Below are positions 57,404 through 64,000 of a stretch of 64,000 nucleotides of DNA, in pieces. This DNA comes from JAGLWW01 sp964640225. Its GTDB lineage: Archaea; Aenigmatarchaeota; Aenigmatarchaeia; PWEA01; JAGHBM01. A program made the translations under genes and the position numbers. The notes under the pieces were generated by a model. The model was not told where the DNA came from, did no database searches, and saw nothing but the letters and a program-made list of their open reading frames with translations. Location of the stretch: the NCBI GenBank assembly GCA_964640225.1, contig CAZXFI010000002.1, forward strand, positions 1-64,000, read 5' to 3'. Each line of letters begins with the position of its first letter. The stretch's first letter is position 1.

Positions 57404-57490
57404 ATGTTCGGAAAAATAAGAGAAAAAATAACGGAAAGAACCCTTGTAGTTTCAGGAGCCCTTGTCTTGTTCTTGGCCATTGTGCTTTAA
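57404..57490 (+). CDS. Possible 28-residue single-helix membrane peptide
   Basis: MFGKIREKITERTL followed by VVSGALVLFLAIVL: a basic amphipathic start and one membrane helix. CTTTTTA lies upstream at about the right distance for a TATA box. It ends four bases before the convergent gene. Too short to test by composition, so it is tentative. Confidence 0.35.
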   Translation: MFGKIREKITERTLVVSGALVLFLAIVL

Positions 57491-57494
57491 TCCT

Positions 57495-58142
57495 TTAACA
57501 AACCACTATGCAGTTGCTGAATACCTGGCCTTTTTTCCCAATCTGGTCCTTAACGGTTTGTAGTTCTTCATAAGTCTGCGTTTCAGACTTCATTTCCCTT
57601 GCCCAGGAAACCACGTAGCTCCCGGCAAAGTATATTATCACCAGTATGATTGCTAAAACCGCTAAAGTGGCTATTATTCCGGCCATAAAGGGTCCTGCGG
57701 CCACGATTTTTCCGGTCCATGTGGGAACAATGAGAGCCTGCGTCTGGTAAATACCGTGCTGCCTTCCCATGTCGTTTTCATACTCGTAGAAAAAAATGGC
57801 TTTTTCCCCGCTATCTTCCGTGTATATGTCCCAGGTGCTGCACCTTACGTACTGGTAATCCAGAGTCTCTATGGACCTGCAAAGGCCGTCTTCGGACCTG
57901 CAGACCACCTTATTCTCGTCATAGTAGTCCTTTACTACCCAGCATTCCTTTACCAGGTCCGATATTATCGTGAAATTGTAGGGTTCCTTGAAGTTCTGGT
58001 ACAGGTTTATGTATGCTGTCTCTTCCTCTTCCACTTCGGCGTTTTCCCACTGGAATACAACCTCGGGACCTGCCTTTACGCTTGCCACAAATGACAGAAA
58101 CAGAAAAGCCCCAAAAGTCAGTGCCAAAAGCTTCTTGTTCAT
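57495..58142 (-). CDS. Exported protein with C-terminal membrane helix
   Basis: 215 residues. The signal peptide starts MNKKLLALTFGAFLFLSFVASVKA. A Cys-containing extracellular domain of about 120 residues (ECWVVKDYYDENKVVCRSEDGLCRSIETLDYQYVRCSTW) is followed by one strong helix (IIATLAVLAIILVIIYFAGSYVVSW) and a cytoplasmic tail. The chosen ATG follows GGGGTGTGATA. I do not recognise the family; Cys pairs suggest disulfides. It may belong to the same class as the anchored Ig-like protein at 47420, but no sequence match is evident. Confidence 0.7.
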   Translation of the reverse strand: MNKKLLALTFGAFLFLSFVASVKAGPEVVFQWENAEVEEEETAYINLYQNFKEPYNFTIISDLVKECWVVKDYYDENKVVCRSEDGLCRSIETLDYQYVRCSTWDIYTEDSGEKAIFFYEYENDMGRQHGIYQTQALIVPTWTGKIVAAGPFMAGIIATLAVLAIILVIIYFAGSYVVSWAREMKSETQTYEELQTVKDQIGKKGQVFSNCIVVC

Positions 58143-58215
58143 TATCACACCCCCTAAAGAATAAGAGAGGCTTAAAGATTTATATGAGGAAATTGTCACT
58201 GGAAAATAGGTAAAA

Positions 58216-58650
58216 TCAGTCCGTTATCAGGTAGCCGATTGTAATCGGCTCGTACCGGGTGTCGGCGCAAGTCAAATTTATGTCTATCTTGTCCACGAGC
58301 ACTATTCTGGAATATTTCTTCAGCTTCGCAAAATCCATCGTGGGAAAAGAGTCAAAATAACCCTCCAGATCCTTTCTGAAAAAACAAAGGTTGTCGCAAA
58401 TCATAAGGTTGCACTTGGCGTGGCTCTTTCTTTTCTTGAAGATGTTCTCCCTGCTTCTCCTGTTCACGATGTCTATGTCGTTGTTTATCTCTTCTTTATC
58501 CCCCCTCCTGTAGTCCTTAAGTGTCAAAACCTCAAAATTCCTGTAGAACGCATCAAGCTCTTCCCTGTACCTCTCAAAGCCTTTATAATGCTGGTAACCC
58601 TTCCTTATTTCCATATCCAGCAGTTCCTTAGGTATTGCCTCTACCTTCAT
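58216..58650 (-). CDS. Hypothetical protein
   Basis: 144 residues, soluble, rich in charged residues, with a central basic stretch (RRSRENIFKKRKSHAKCNLMICDNLCFF) holding three Cys. No family is recognised. The fold alternates helix and strand in the C-terminal half (YSRIVLVDKIDINLT). Codon use resembles the neighbouring genes. It lies downstream of two small hypothetical genes on the same strand. Confidence 0.6.
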   Translation of the reverse strand: MKVEAIPKELLDMEIRKGYQHYKGFERYREELDAFYRNFEVLTLKDYRRGDKEEINNDIDIVNRRSRENIFKKRKSHAKCNLMICDNLCFFRKDLEGYFDSFPTMDFAKLKKYSRIVLVDKIDINLTCADTRYEPITIGYLITD

Positions 58651-58676
58651 TAAAAATAATTAGGTCCGAAAAAGAT

Positions 58677-58961
58677 TTATACTTCTGGAAAAACGGCCCT
58701 CACTCTCACGTACTTGCCGGTCTTGGCCGCCATAACAAGCAGATGTTTCACCCTAAATGGAGACTTCGCGAAGCCGTTTTTCACGGGAATTTCCCTCATT
58801 TCTATCCTGAACCTCTCGGCAAGGTTGAAGAATACCACTTCCCTCGCATCAGTCCGTGCTTTCCGGTTTTCGTATTTCAAAACAGGCCTTTTGCGGAAAA
58901 AACCCAGAAATGACAGAAAAGTGTAGCAATTCACGTAAATCCAGGGGATGTAACCGTTCAT
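58677..58961 (-). CDS. Hypothetical small basic protein
   Basis: 94 residues with an aromatic N-terminal hydrophobic segment (YIPWIYVNCYTFLSFLGFF) that may be a membrane anchor, then a basic domain (FFNLAERFRIEMREIPVKNGFAKSPFRVKHLLVMAAKTGKYVRVRAVFPEV). Not recognised. It begins 15 bases after the stop of the small helical protein upstream, so cotranscription is likely. Confidence 0.5.
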   Translation of the reverse strand: MNGYIPWIYVNCYTFLSFLGFFRKRPVLKYENRKARTDAREVVFFNLAERFRIEMREIPVKNGFAKSPFRVKHLLVMAAKTGKYVRVRAVFPEV

Positions 58962-58976
58962 CCAAACACTTGGTAA

Positions 58977-59210
58977 TCAGCTTGCGGCGAACTTCTTGAT
59001 GTGGTTGTCAAACTCCTTGAATTCCTTGTCAACGGATTTTTTCACCAAAGAACTCAGGTTTGAAATCTTTCCGGTGATTTTTCTGGCATATTCAAGCTTT
59101 GCCCTCGCGTCGTCCGTATTCCCGTTGTTTATGTTGTCTATGGCTCCAGTTATTTCCTGGTTCACTATCTGGACAAGAGTGGTTATCTTGCTGTTCTTTG
59201 AACCCAACAT
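58977..59210 (-). CDS. Small helical protein
   Basis: 77 residues, almost all predicted helix (TTLVQIVNQEITGAIDNINN, DDARAKLEYARKITGKISNLSSLVKKSVDKEFKEFDNHIKKF), resembling a TPR-like or four-helix hairpin. No known family. TTTTATATATAA lies about 24 bases upstream of the ATG, so the transcript is leaderless and divergent from the gene at 59293. Confidence 0.6.
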   Translation of the reverse strand: MLGSKNSKITTLVQIVNQEITGAIDNINNGNTDDARAKLEYARKITGKISNLSSLVKKSVDKEFKEFDNHIKKFAAS

Positions 59211-59292
59211 AATCTTTATTTGAAAATCGTTATATATAAAATTGCCTCTCCGGTTTTTAAGCTTAAATCTTTTTCATCCCAATATTTTTAAC

Positions 59293-59862
59293 ATGTCTTT
59301 CTCAAGATGCGATAACTTGGGTTTCACAAAAAAGTTGGAAGAAGGCACAACGGTTTATGAAATTGATGAAGGAACAAGCTATGACATAAGCACAGAAGGC
59401 ATGGAATTAAGCACCATAGAAAACATACTGAATGATTTTGAAAACAGCGATTGCGGCAAAATCGCTTTCAAGGGCAGCGACAAAGCCATTAAAAAGATAA
59501 AATACGGAATACCTTTTTTCAGGGACAAGCTGAACAAAGAGGAAAGCAACTTTGAGGGGAATTTCAAAAAAGGCTACCGCCTCAGGATGGGCACGGCCTT
59601 CGGGATTTATTCCTTAATTAGCTACGGGCTTGGATACCACCTTTCGGAAAGCTTTAACATGGATAATCCTTTGCTGGGCTCCGCGATACTGGGCACTTCC
59701 TCCGTGGCCTCCATGTTAACCTGCTTCGCCCTGGAGAAAAAAGGCGTGAAAAGGAAGAGAAAGAAGCTTGAGAGGCGCATGCTGAACCTGGAGAGACTGG
59801 AAACCGAGATAAACAGTTCCTCCATTTATGTACAGGAAAGAGAGGTTAGCGGATATGCATGA
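59293..59862 (+). CDS. Hypothetical membrane protein upstream of hypA
   Basis: 189 residues. A soluble acidic N-terminal part (about 1-95) is followed by two helices (AFGIYSLISYGLGYHL and LLGSAILGTSSVASMLTCFAL) and a basic coiled tail (KKGVKRKRKKLERRMLNLERLETEI). Family unknown. The start MSFSRCDNLGF lies about 27 bases below GTTTTTAAGC. It overlaps hypA by eight bases, so it shares a transcript with the nickel-maturation genes. Confidence 0.6.
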   Translation: MSFSRCDNLGFTKKLEEGTTVYEIDEGTSYDISTEGMELSTIENILNDFENSDCGKIAFKGSDKAIKKIKYGIPFFRDKLNKEESNFEGNFKKGYRLRMGTAFGIYSLISYGLGYHLSESFNMDNPLLGSAILGTSSVASMLTCFALEKKGVKRKRKKLERRMLNLERLETEINSSSIYVQEREVSGYA

Positions 59863-60247
59863 GTGGGCCCTGGCCGAGGCCGTGGTCTCGTCGGCCGCGA
59901 AGTTTTCCCGCGAGAAGGGAGTCAGGACCAAAGAAATAGTCGTGGCCATAGGAGAGCTCCAGCAGATAGACATGGAAGTGTTTGAATTTGCCATGAAGGA
60001 GGTTATGAAGGCCATGGGAGAGGACTTCAGGGTGGAATTCAGGAAGCAGAAGGCCGTGTTCAAGTGCAAGGTGTGTAGGAGTGAGTGGGCCTACGAGCCG
60101 GAGAAGATGGGCGAGCAGGAAAGAGAGTGCATACACTTCATACCCGAAGTGATTCATGATTATTCAAAATGCCCTTCGTGCGGAAGCCGCGATTTTGCCA
60201 TACTAAAGGGAAGGGGCGTGTGGCTCAATTCAATAAAAGGTGAATGA
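59855..60247 (+). CDS. hypA: Hydrogenase nickel incorporation protein HypA
   Basis: 130 residues. MHEWALAEAVV carries the nickel-binding His2-Glu3; a zinc finger is formed by CKVC and CPSCGS. The insert between the zinc ligands (RSEWAYEPEKMGEQERECIHFIPEVIHDY) is the long form typical of archaeal HypA. It delivers nickel to NiFe hydrogenase with HypB. Stop abuts the ATG of the MinD-type gene. No hydrogenase structural gene is in the window. Confidence 0.92.
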   Translation: MHEWALAEAVVSSAAKFSREKGVRTKEIVVAIGELQQIDMEVFEFAMKEVMKAMGEDFRVEFRKQKAVFKCKVCRSEWAYEPEKMGEQERECIHFIPEVIHDYSKCPSCGSRDFAILKGRGVWLNSIKGE

Positions 60248-60952
60248 ATGGATCCGAGACTGGGAACACTGGACGAACGGCTGCGGGGAATCAGGGTCAT
60301 AGCAGTCTCCGGAGGCAAGGGAGGAGTTGGAAAAAGCGTGACCTCCTCCGTGGCGGCTCTGGCGCTTTCCAGCATGGGCTACAAGGTGGGATTGCTTGAC
60401 ATGGATTTTTCCGGTCCTTCAGACCACATTATCCTGGGGGCAAAGGAGGCGAAACCCAGGGAGGAGCTGGGGGTGGTGCCCCCGGAAATATGCGGGGTGA
60501 AGTTCATGTCCATAGTCTATTATTCCGGGGAAAACCCGTCTCCCCTGAGGGGGGTTGATGTTTCCAACGCCCTGAAAGAGATGCTCTGCATAACGCGGTG
60601 GAATAACGTAGACCTGCTGGTGATAGACATGCCCCCGGGCATGGGAGAGGCCGTCCTGGATTCAATCGCTCTTATGAAGAACATAGAGTTTCTAGTGGTC
60701 ACGACTCCTTCCATGGTTTCAGTTTCCACCGTAAAAAAATTTTTAAAGATGCTGGAAGAGGCCCGGATACCTGTTCTCGGGGTGGTGGAGAACATGAAGA
60801 TTGAGAAATCCTCCGGGAAGGAATTCGGGGAGAGCTTCCTGGGAACCGTGAAGTTTGACATGGACCTTGAAAGCACGCTGGGCAACCCGGACAGGCTCAT
60901 GAAAACCAGGTTCTCGCGGGAACTCAGGGACGTGCTGAAGAAAAAATTCTAA
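60248..60952 (+). CDS. Mrp/MinD-type ATPase, likely HypB-equivalent partner of HypA
   Basis: 234 residues. Walker A AVSGGKGGVGKSVTSSVA, switch I LLDMDFSGPSDHIILG and switch II IDMPPGMGEAVLDSI. It lacks the Cys pair of the Mrp/Nbp35 Fe-S carriers. In Thermococcus a MinD/Mrp-type ATPase encoded beside hypA serves as HypB, and this pairing matches that arrangement. Probable role: ATP-dependent nickel delivery. Tail overlaps deoxyhypusine synthase by four bases. Confidence 0.82.
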   Translation: MDPRLGTLDERLRGIRVIAVSGGKGGVGKSVTSSVAALALSSMGYKVGLLDMDFSGPSDHIILGAKEAKPREELGVVPPEICGVKFMSIVYYSGENPSPLRGVDVSNALKEMLCITRWNNVDLLVIDMPPGMGEAVLDSIALMKNIEFLVVTTPSMVSVSTVKKFLKMLEEARIPVLGVVENMKIEKSSGKEFGESFLGTVKFDMDLESTLGNPDRLMKTRFSRELRDVLKKKF

Positions 60953-61881
60953 ACCCTTTCTATGAGGCTCTTTATAAGCAAAGGAAGCATAACCGTGGCA
61001 TCCCCTTCTATCGTCACGAACTTCGCGTTCTCCCTGACTTTTCCCCATGAAACGGCTTCCCTGATTCTTGCTCCCGAGAGCGAGCCGTCCCATTCAGGAG
61101 CCGTGGTCACGTAAACAGCGTAGTCAAGCCCTTCCCTGAACTGATTCCACCATATTGTGTGGTGCTTTGATATTCCTCCCCCCAGCATCAGGGCGCCCGT
61201 CTTCTTTGCGTCGTATATTATTCTGGAAATCTGTTGCTCGTCTTTCATCAGGTTCACGTTGAAGTCCCTGTGCCCGTCCTGCCAGAAAAGCCAGACCTGG
61301 TAGCCCCACGCGCCGTCCGTGGGCCCCGGCACGAAAACAGGTATCCTGTTCTTCCATGCCCAGTAAACGATGGAGGACTCGGCCTTTTCCTCGTCTTTTA
61401 TTGCCTCGCCGAACTTCCACACAAGCTCCGGGGTGGACCAGTCTTTACCTTCTTCATAAATCTTCCCGAGAATGGGCTGCATCTTCTCCTCCAGCACCAC
61501 GCCGTAGCTTTCGTTGGGTATGAATATGTTTCCTTCCCTGTTTATGCCCTTACGGTGCAGCTCCCTATCGTCGGCCTCAAAAGAGCCGTGGTAGTAGTCG
61601 CACCAAATCCTGGCCAGGTCGTGGTCCAGGGTGCCGCACGTAGTCACAACCACGTCAACCATGCAGTTTTTCACAAGGTCCTTTATTATCCCCCTGCACC
61701 CGGTTGACACCAGGCAGGCGGGAAAAGAAAGGAATTTAACGCATTCCCCGTCCTTAACCATTTTTTCAAGTATCTCAACCCCCAAGCCAACCTTCTTGGC
61801 CACGAAGCCCCCGGAATCCTTCATCAGGTTCGCAAGCTCCGGCCATTCCCTGTTGAGGTCAATATCCTTTACCTTCTCCAT
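60949..61881 (-). CDS. dys: Deoxyhypusine synthase
   Basis: 310 residues. Signature parts: FLSFPACLVSTGCRGIIKDLV, VDVVVTTCGTLDHDLAR, FVPGPTDGAWGYQ and the catalytic Lys in LGGGISKHHTIWW, followed by YAVYVTTAPEWDGSLSGARIREAVSWGK. It transfers the aminobutyl group of spermidine to a lysine of aIF5A. The ATG was chosen over a GTG nine bases upstream. An agmatinase-family gene 1.4 kb away could feed the polyamine pool. Confidence 0.93.
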   Translation of the reverse strand: MEKVKDIDLNREWPELANLMKDSGGFVAKKVGLGVEILEKMVKDGECVKFLSFPACLVSTGCRGIIKDLVKNCMVDVVVTTCGTLDHDLARIWCDYYHGSFEADDRELHRKGINREGNIFIPNESYGVVLEEKMQPILGKIYEEGKDWSTPELVWKFGEAIKDEEKAESSIVYWAWKNRIPVFVPGPTDGAWGYQVWLFWQDGHRDFNVNLMKDEQQISRIIYDAKKTGALMLGGGISKHHTIWWNQFREGLDYAVYVTTAPEWDGSLSGARIREAVSWGKVRENAKFVTIEGDATVMLPLLIKSLIERV

Positions 61882-61911
61882 GCTAACCACTTAAAATAGT
61901 AAAGATTGGGA

Positions 61912-62106
61912 TTAATATCTGTTCCTTGAGTGAAGTATCTCAAGCCTCGTCATCCTGTTTTTTCTCTCCTTCTTTTCTTCCCTGTTTCTCCTGTAGGCCG
62001 TTCTCGTGTTCCTGAAATACCTGACCACTGGAGAATTGTCCAGAAATCCGTCATATCTGAAAGATTCGTCAGTGTAATCCTCCAGAGAGTTTGTTTCCAA
62101 ATCCAT
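61912..62106 (-). CDS. Hypothetical small basic protein
   Basis: 64 residues: acidic N-terminus (MDLETNSLEDYTDESFRYDG) and strongly basic C-terminal half (RNTRTAYRRNREEKKERKNRMTRLEILHSRNRY). No family is recognised. It lies upstream of deoxyhypusine synthase on the same strand with a 30-base gap. It may be real given clean spacing, but its length leaves doubt. Confidence 0.4.
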   Translation of the reverse strand: MDLETNSLEDYTDESFRYDGFLDNSPVVRYFRNTRTAYRRNREEKKERKNRMTRLEILHSRNRY

Positions 62107-62168
62107 GTCATCAAATGTAACTACTTAATAGTTATTATTTACAGCAACTAGTATTTAAAACCGATTAC

Positions 62169-62639
62169 TTAAGCGTTAAGAATCCAGACGCTGTAATTCA
62201 GGAAAGCGGCGAAGCTTACCCAGATTATATAAGGCACCAGAAGCCAGGCCGCCTTCCTTGAAATCCTGCGGAAAAGGAAAATCGTGGCGGCTATAGCGAG
62301 CCACAGGATTATTATTTCAATAAAGGCGTAGAACGGGTTGTTCAGGCCGAAGAAAAGGAAGGACCAGAGTGTGTTGAGGCCAAGCTGGACACCGAAGACC
62401 GAGACTGCCAGCCTGTTTTTTTCCAGCCCCTTCTCCCAGACAAGATAAAGGGACACGCCCATCATTATAAACAGAGCGGTCCACACAGGAGCAAAAATCC
62501 AGTTCGGCGGAGTCAGGGCGGGCTTCTGGATTGAGGCGTACCACACGGGTATGTTCTGGGCCGTGAAAACGGAGCCCAGCAGCCCCGCCATGTTTGCTGT
62601 AATGATGGAAAGGATAAGCCTGCCTGTTTTAACGTTCAT
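62169..62639 (-). CDS. TspO/MBR-family tryptophan-rich sensory protein
   Basis: 156 residues with five helices and the TspO pattern: QNIPVWYASIQKPALTPPNWIFAPVWTALFIMMGVSLYLVW, then LNTLWSFLFFGLNNPFYAFIEIIILWLAIAATIFLF. TspO proteins bind porphyrins and other hydrophobic ligands in the membrane. The start MNVKTGRLIL was chosen because GATAAATAC lies about 25 bases upstream; longer readings have no homology. The divergent hypothetical gene shares this short region. Confidence 0.9.
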   Translation of the reverse strand: MNVKTGRLILSIITANMAGLLGSVFTAQNIPVWYASIQKPALTPPNWIFAPVWTALFIMMGVSLYLVWEKGLEKNRLAVSVFGVQLGLNTLWSFLFFGLNNPFYAFIEIIILWLAIAATIFLFRRISRKAAWLLVPYIIWVSFAAFLNYSVWILNA

Positions 62640-62688
62640 AAAAATATTATAACCGCAGTATTTATCCTTTTTCCCTGTAATTTTTAAT

Positions 62689-63393
62689 ATGAACAAACGC
62701 TCGGATTCGTTCAAGTGCCTGGAAAACGAGGTTTTCAAGCCCCTGTCACGTCCGTCCGGCCAGGGAAATATCATTTCAAGGAAGCTTACCAAAGGCATGA
62801 CCGTTGTGGGGGAAACAGGAACCGATGGCATTGTCTATAAAACCTCAATAACCGAAAGCAGCGTCTGCAAGGCAAAGGATTTCGTAAGGCACTCGGTTTA
62901 TTTTAAAGGCAGGGAAACCCCCTCGGTTGAATTGAACGTGTACGGCGGAAGCAAGGACATCAAAATAATAAGAGAGGATGTTTCAAGGATTTACGAATTT
63001 ATTGAAGGCCTGATTGATTTCTCCAGCCCGGAAGACATGCCCTATGAAAACTTCAGGGGTTATGCTGATTCCCTGAACGGGGAAAGGAAGGAAGAAAAGA
63101 CTTTTGAAAAAAGATTCCTTGAGATGAAAAACGGCTACACCAGCACAGCAAAAATCAACAAAAAGGAGAAAACGAGCAAACACGACTACCTGAAGCTTTC
63201 CGTAAGCCGCGGCAGCTCTGAGCATGAAAATGCATCGTGTGAAATACGCTCCGAAAAAAAATCACGGGATTCCAGGGAAGCCAACAGCTTGCTGGGGCCT
63301 TTCCTGAAAGAGATGGAAAAAATAACGGTGGTCAGAGATTACCGAGAGCCTGCAGAATCGTCCTGGCTGCCAGACTGGGCGTCGGGCCGTTGA
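62689..63393 (+). CDS. Hypothetical protein
   Basis: 234 residues, soluble, charged. The first 100 residues alternate strands and helices (GMTVVGETGTDGIVYKTSITES, YFKGRETPSVELNVYGGSKDI), with a low-complexity basic and acidic region after. No family is recognised. GTATTTATCC upstream supports a leaderless start. The last 62 bases overlap the agmatinase-family gene tail to tail, so the extreme C-terminus may be unconstrained. Confidence 0.55.
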   Translation: MNKRSDSFKCLENEVFKPLSRPSGQGNIISRKLTKGMTVVGETGTDGIVYKTSITESSVCKAKDFVRHSVYFKGRETPSVELNVYGGSKDIKIIREDVSRIYEFIEGLIDFSSPEDMPYENFRGYADSLNGERKEEKTFEKRFLEMKNGYTSTAKINKKEKTSKHDYLKLSVSRGSSEHENASCEIRSEKKSRDSREANSLLGPFLKEMEKITVVRDYREPAESSWLPDWASGR

Positions 63394-64000
63394 AACCACT
63401 CGCGGACAGCTCCACGATGTCCATTCCCACGACTTTTTTCCCGAAAATTCGGTCTATTAACCCGAAAACTTCCCGCGGAGTCAGGCCTCCCGGCTCCCTG
63501 AAACCTGTTTCAGGCGCGTACGCCGGGTCAAAAACATCCATATCTATTGTGAGGTAAACTGGGCCTTTCAGCTCCTTGAGGTCTTTGCCTACACTGTACT
63601 TTCTGTAAAGTTTTTCCTCACTCTCGTCCCAGGACCTCGCCCCCAGTTGCACTAGTTCAAAACCTTGGTTTGCCGCGTGATAAGCCCATGTGTTGTGGGC
63701 GTGGCCGCCTTTCACCAGGTCCCTGTGGGCATCCAGCTGCACGATTGTTCGGGGCTTTAGGGCCTCCGCCACAGGCAGAGTCACCAGGTGCTCCCCTCCG
63801 ATGAAAACGGGAAAAACTCCGCTGTTGGCCCGCATCATTGAATTGACCGTGTCTTTTATCCTCCGGGCCGTCTCCCGGTAGTCGCCGAAAACCACGTCCA
63901 CGTCACCCAGGTCGCAGATTTTCAATTCGCGGAACGGGTTTTTCTTCTTTTCCGGCAGATAAGAGATTGTGTTCTTCAGGGCCTGCCGGACAAGCGCGGG
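63332..64000 (-). CDS. Agmatinase/arginase-family ureohydrolase, 5' end outside the window
   Basis: 223 codons are visible; the frame stays open to the right edge (PALVRQALKNTISYLPEKKK is the first part seen), so the N-terminus is missing. Manganese-binding motifs are FIGGEHLVTLP, VQLDAHRDL and TIDMDVFDPAYAPETGFREPGGL. The family hydrolyses agmatine, arginine or related guanidino compounds to urea. Agmatine to putrescine is the likely reaction, given the nearby deoxyhypusine synthase, but specificity is unproven. Confidence 0.9.
   Translation of the reverse strand, partial: PALVRQALKNTISYLPEKKKNPFRELKICDLGDVDVVFGDYRETARRIKDTVNSMMRANSGVFPVFIGGEHLVTLPVAEALKPRTIVQLDAHRDLVKGGHAHNTWAYHAANQGFELVQLGARSWDESEEKLYRKYSVGKDLKELKGPVYLTIDMDVFDPAYAPETGFREPGGLTPREVFGLIDRIFGKKVVGMDIVELSASGFNGPTPSLAARTILQALGNL

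Overview
The window looks archaeal, most likely from a small-genome, anaerobic, DPANN-like lineage assembled from a metagenome; the lineage is an inference. The evidence is archaeal-type information genes (Hel308 helicase, archaeal ThrRS, aTrm56, Taw1, RNase Z, deoxyhypusine synthase), a KaiC-like ATPase, a class III signal peptide pilin, a TrmB regulator, a multi-intron tRNA, and many start codons about 25 bases below a TATA box (leaderless genes) mixed with GGTGA-type ribosome binding sites. A run of 100 N (57199-57298) flanked by identical 55-mers is a scaffolding join.

Layout. 1-5.4 kb: 5' tip of an ABC ATPase, a secreted Asp-rich protein divergent from a membrane-anchored winged-helix regulator, an ABC-2 export operon with its own regulator, and small membrane or exported proteins. 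5.4-12.5 kb: Hel308, then (reading leftward) a KaiC-like ATPase, a Roadblock/LC7 protein and three tandem FIST sensory paralogues, two of them patched together by very recent gene conversion. 12.5-19.5 kb: dTMP kinase plus a tandem-domain ThyX; ScpA-ScpB-VLRF1 operon; a pilin; a half-armed SMC. 19.6-26.1 kb: nitroreductase, an ATP-dependent DNA ligase with a homing-type intein in the active-site motif, a TrmB regulator, transporters and an aminotransferase. 26.2-31.1 kb: a compact operon resembling the bacterial orange-protein (ORP) system: two DUF5320 proteins, a split DUF318 permease, a tandem NifX-like protein, two ferredoxin-bearing MinD ATPases, a DUF134 regulator and a CoA-binding protein. 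31.3-34.7 kb: anaerobic ribonucleotide reductase, its activase and a uracil-DNA glycosylase. 34.7-37.2 kb: a second membrane winged-helix regulator, a decayed thioredoxin-CcdA gene, a ZIP transporter and a DUF123 protein. 37.2-40.1 kb: ThrRS, two 70-bp tRNA-derived repeats, a tRNA-Gln(TTG) with three introns, and aTrm56. 40.1-48.2 kb: a seven-gene surface-glycan operon. 48.2-57.1 kb: Taw1, RNase Z, a secreted AMMECR1-like/alpha-toroid fusion, flavodoxin, Sua5, AsnRS, an amino acid permease, a candidate structured RNA and FtsZ. 57.1-64 kb: the assembly join, small unknown proteins, HypA with a MinD-type partner, deoxyhypusine synthase, TspO and an agmatinase-family enzyme cut by the window edge.

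Links between genes. ThyX and Tmk make and phosphorylate dTMP, while NrdD/NrdG supply deoxynucleotides anaerobically. SMC, ScpA and ScpB form a condensin. aTrm56, Taw1 and RNase Z process or modify tRNA. Agmatinase and deoxyhypusine synthase could supply polyamine for hypusine on aIF5A. The strongest candidates for undescribed biology are the structured RNA upstream of ftsZ with its repeated UUUGGGC loops, the tRNA-Gln locus with tRNA-derived repeats, the KaiC-Roadblock-FIST cluster and the archaeal ORP-like operon.
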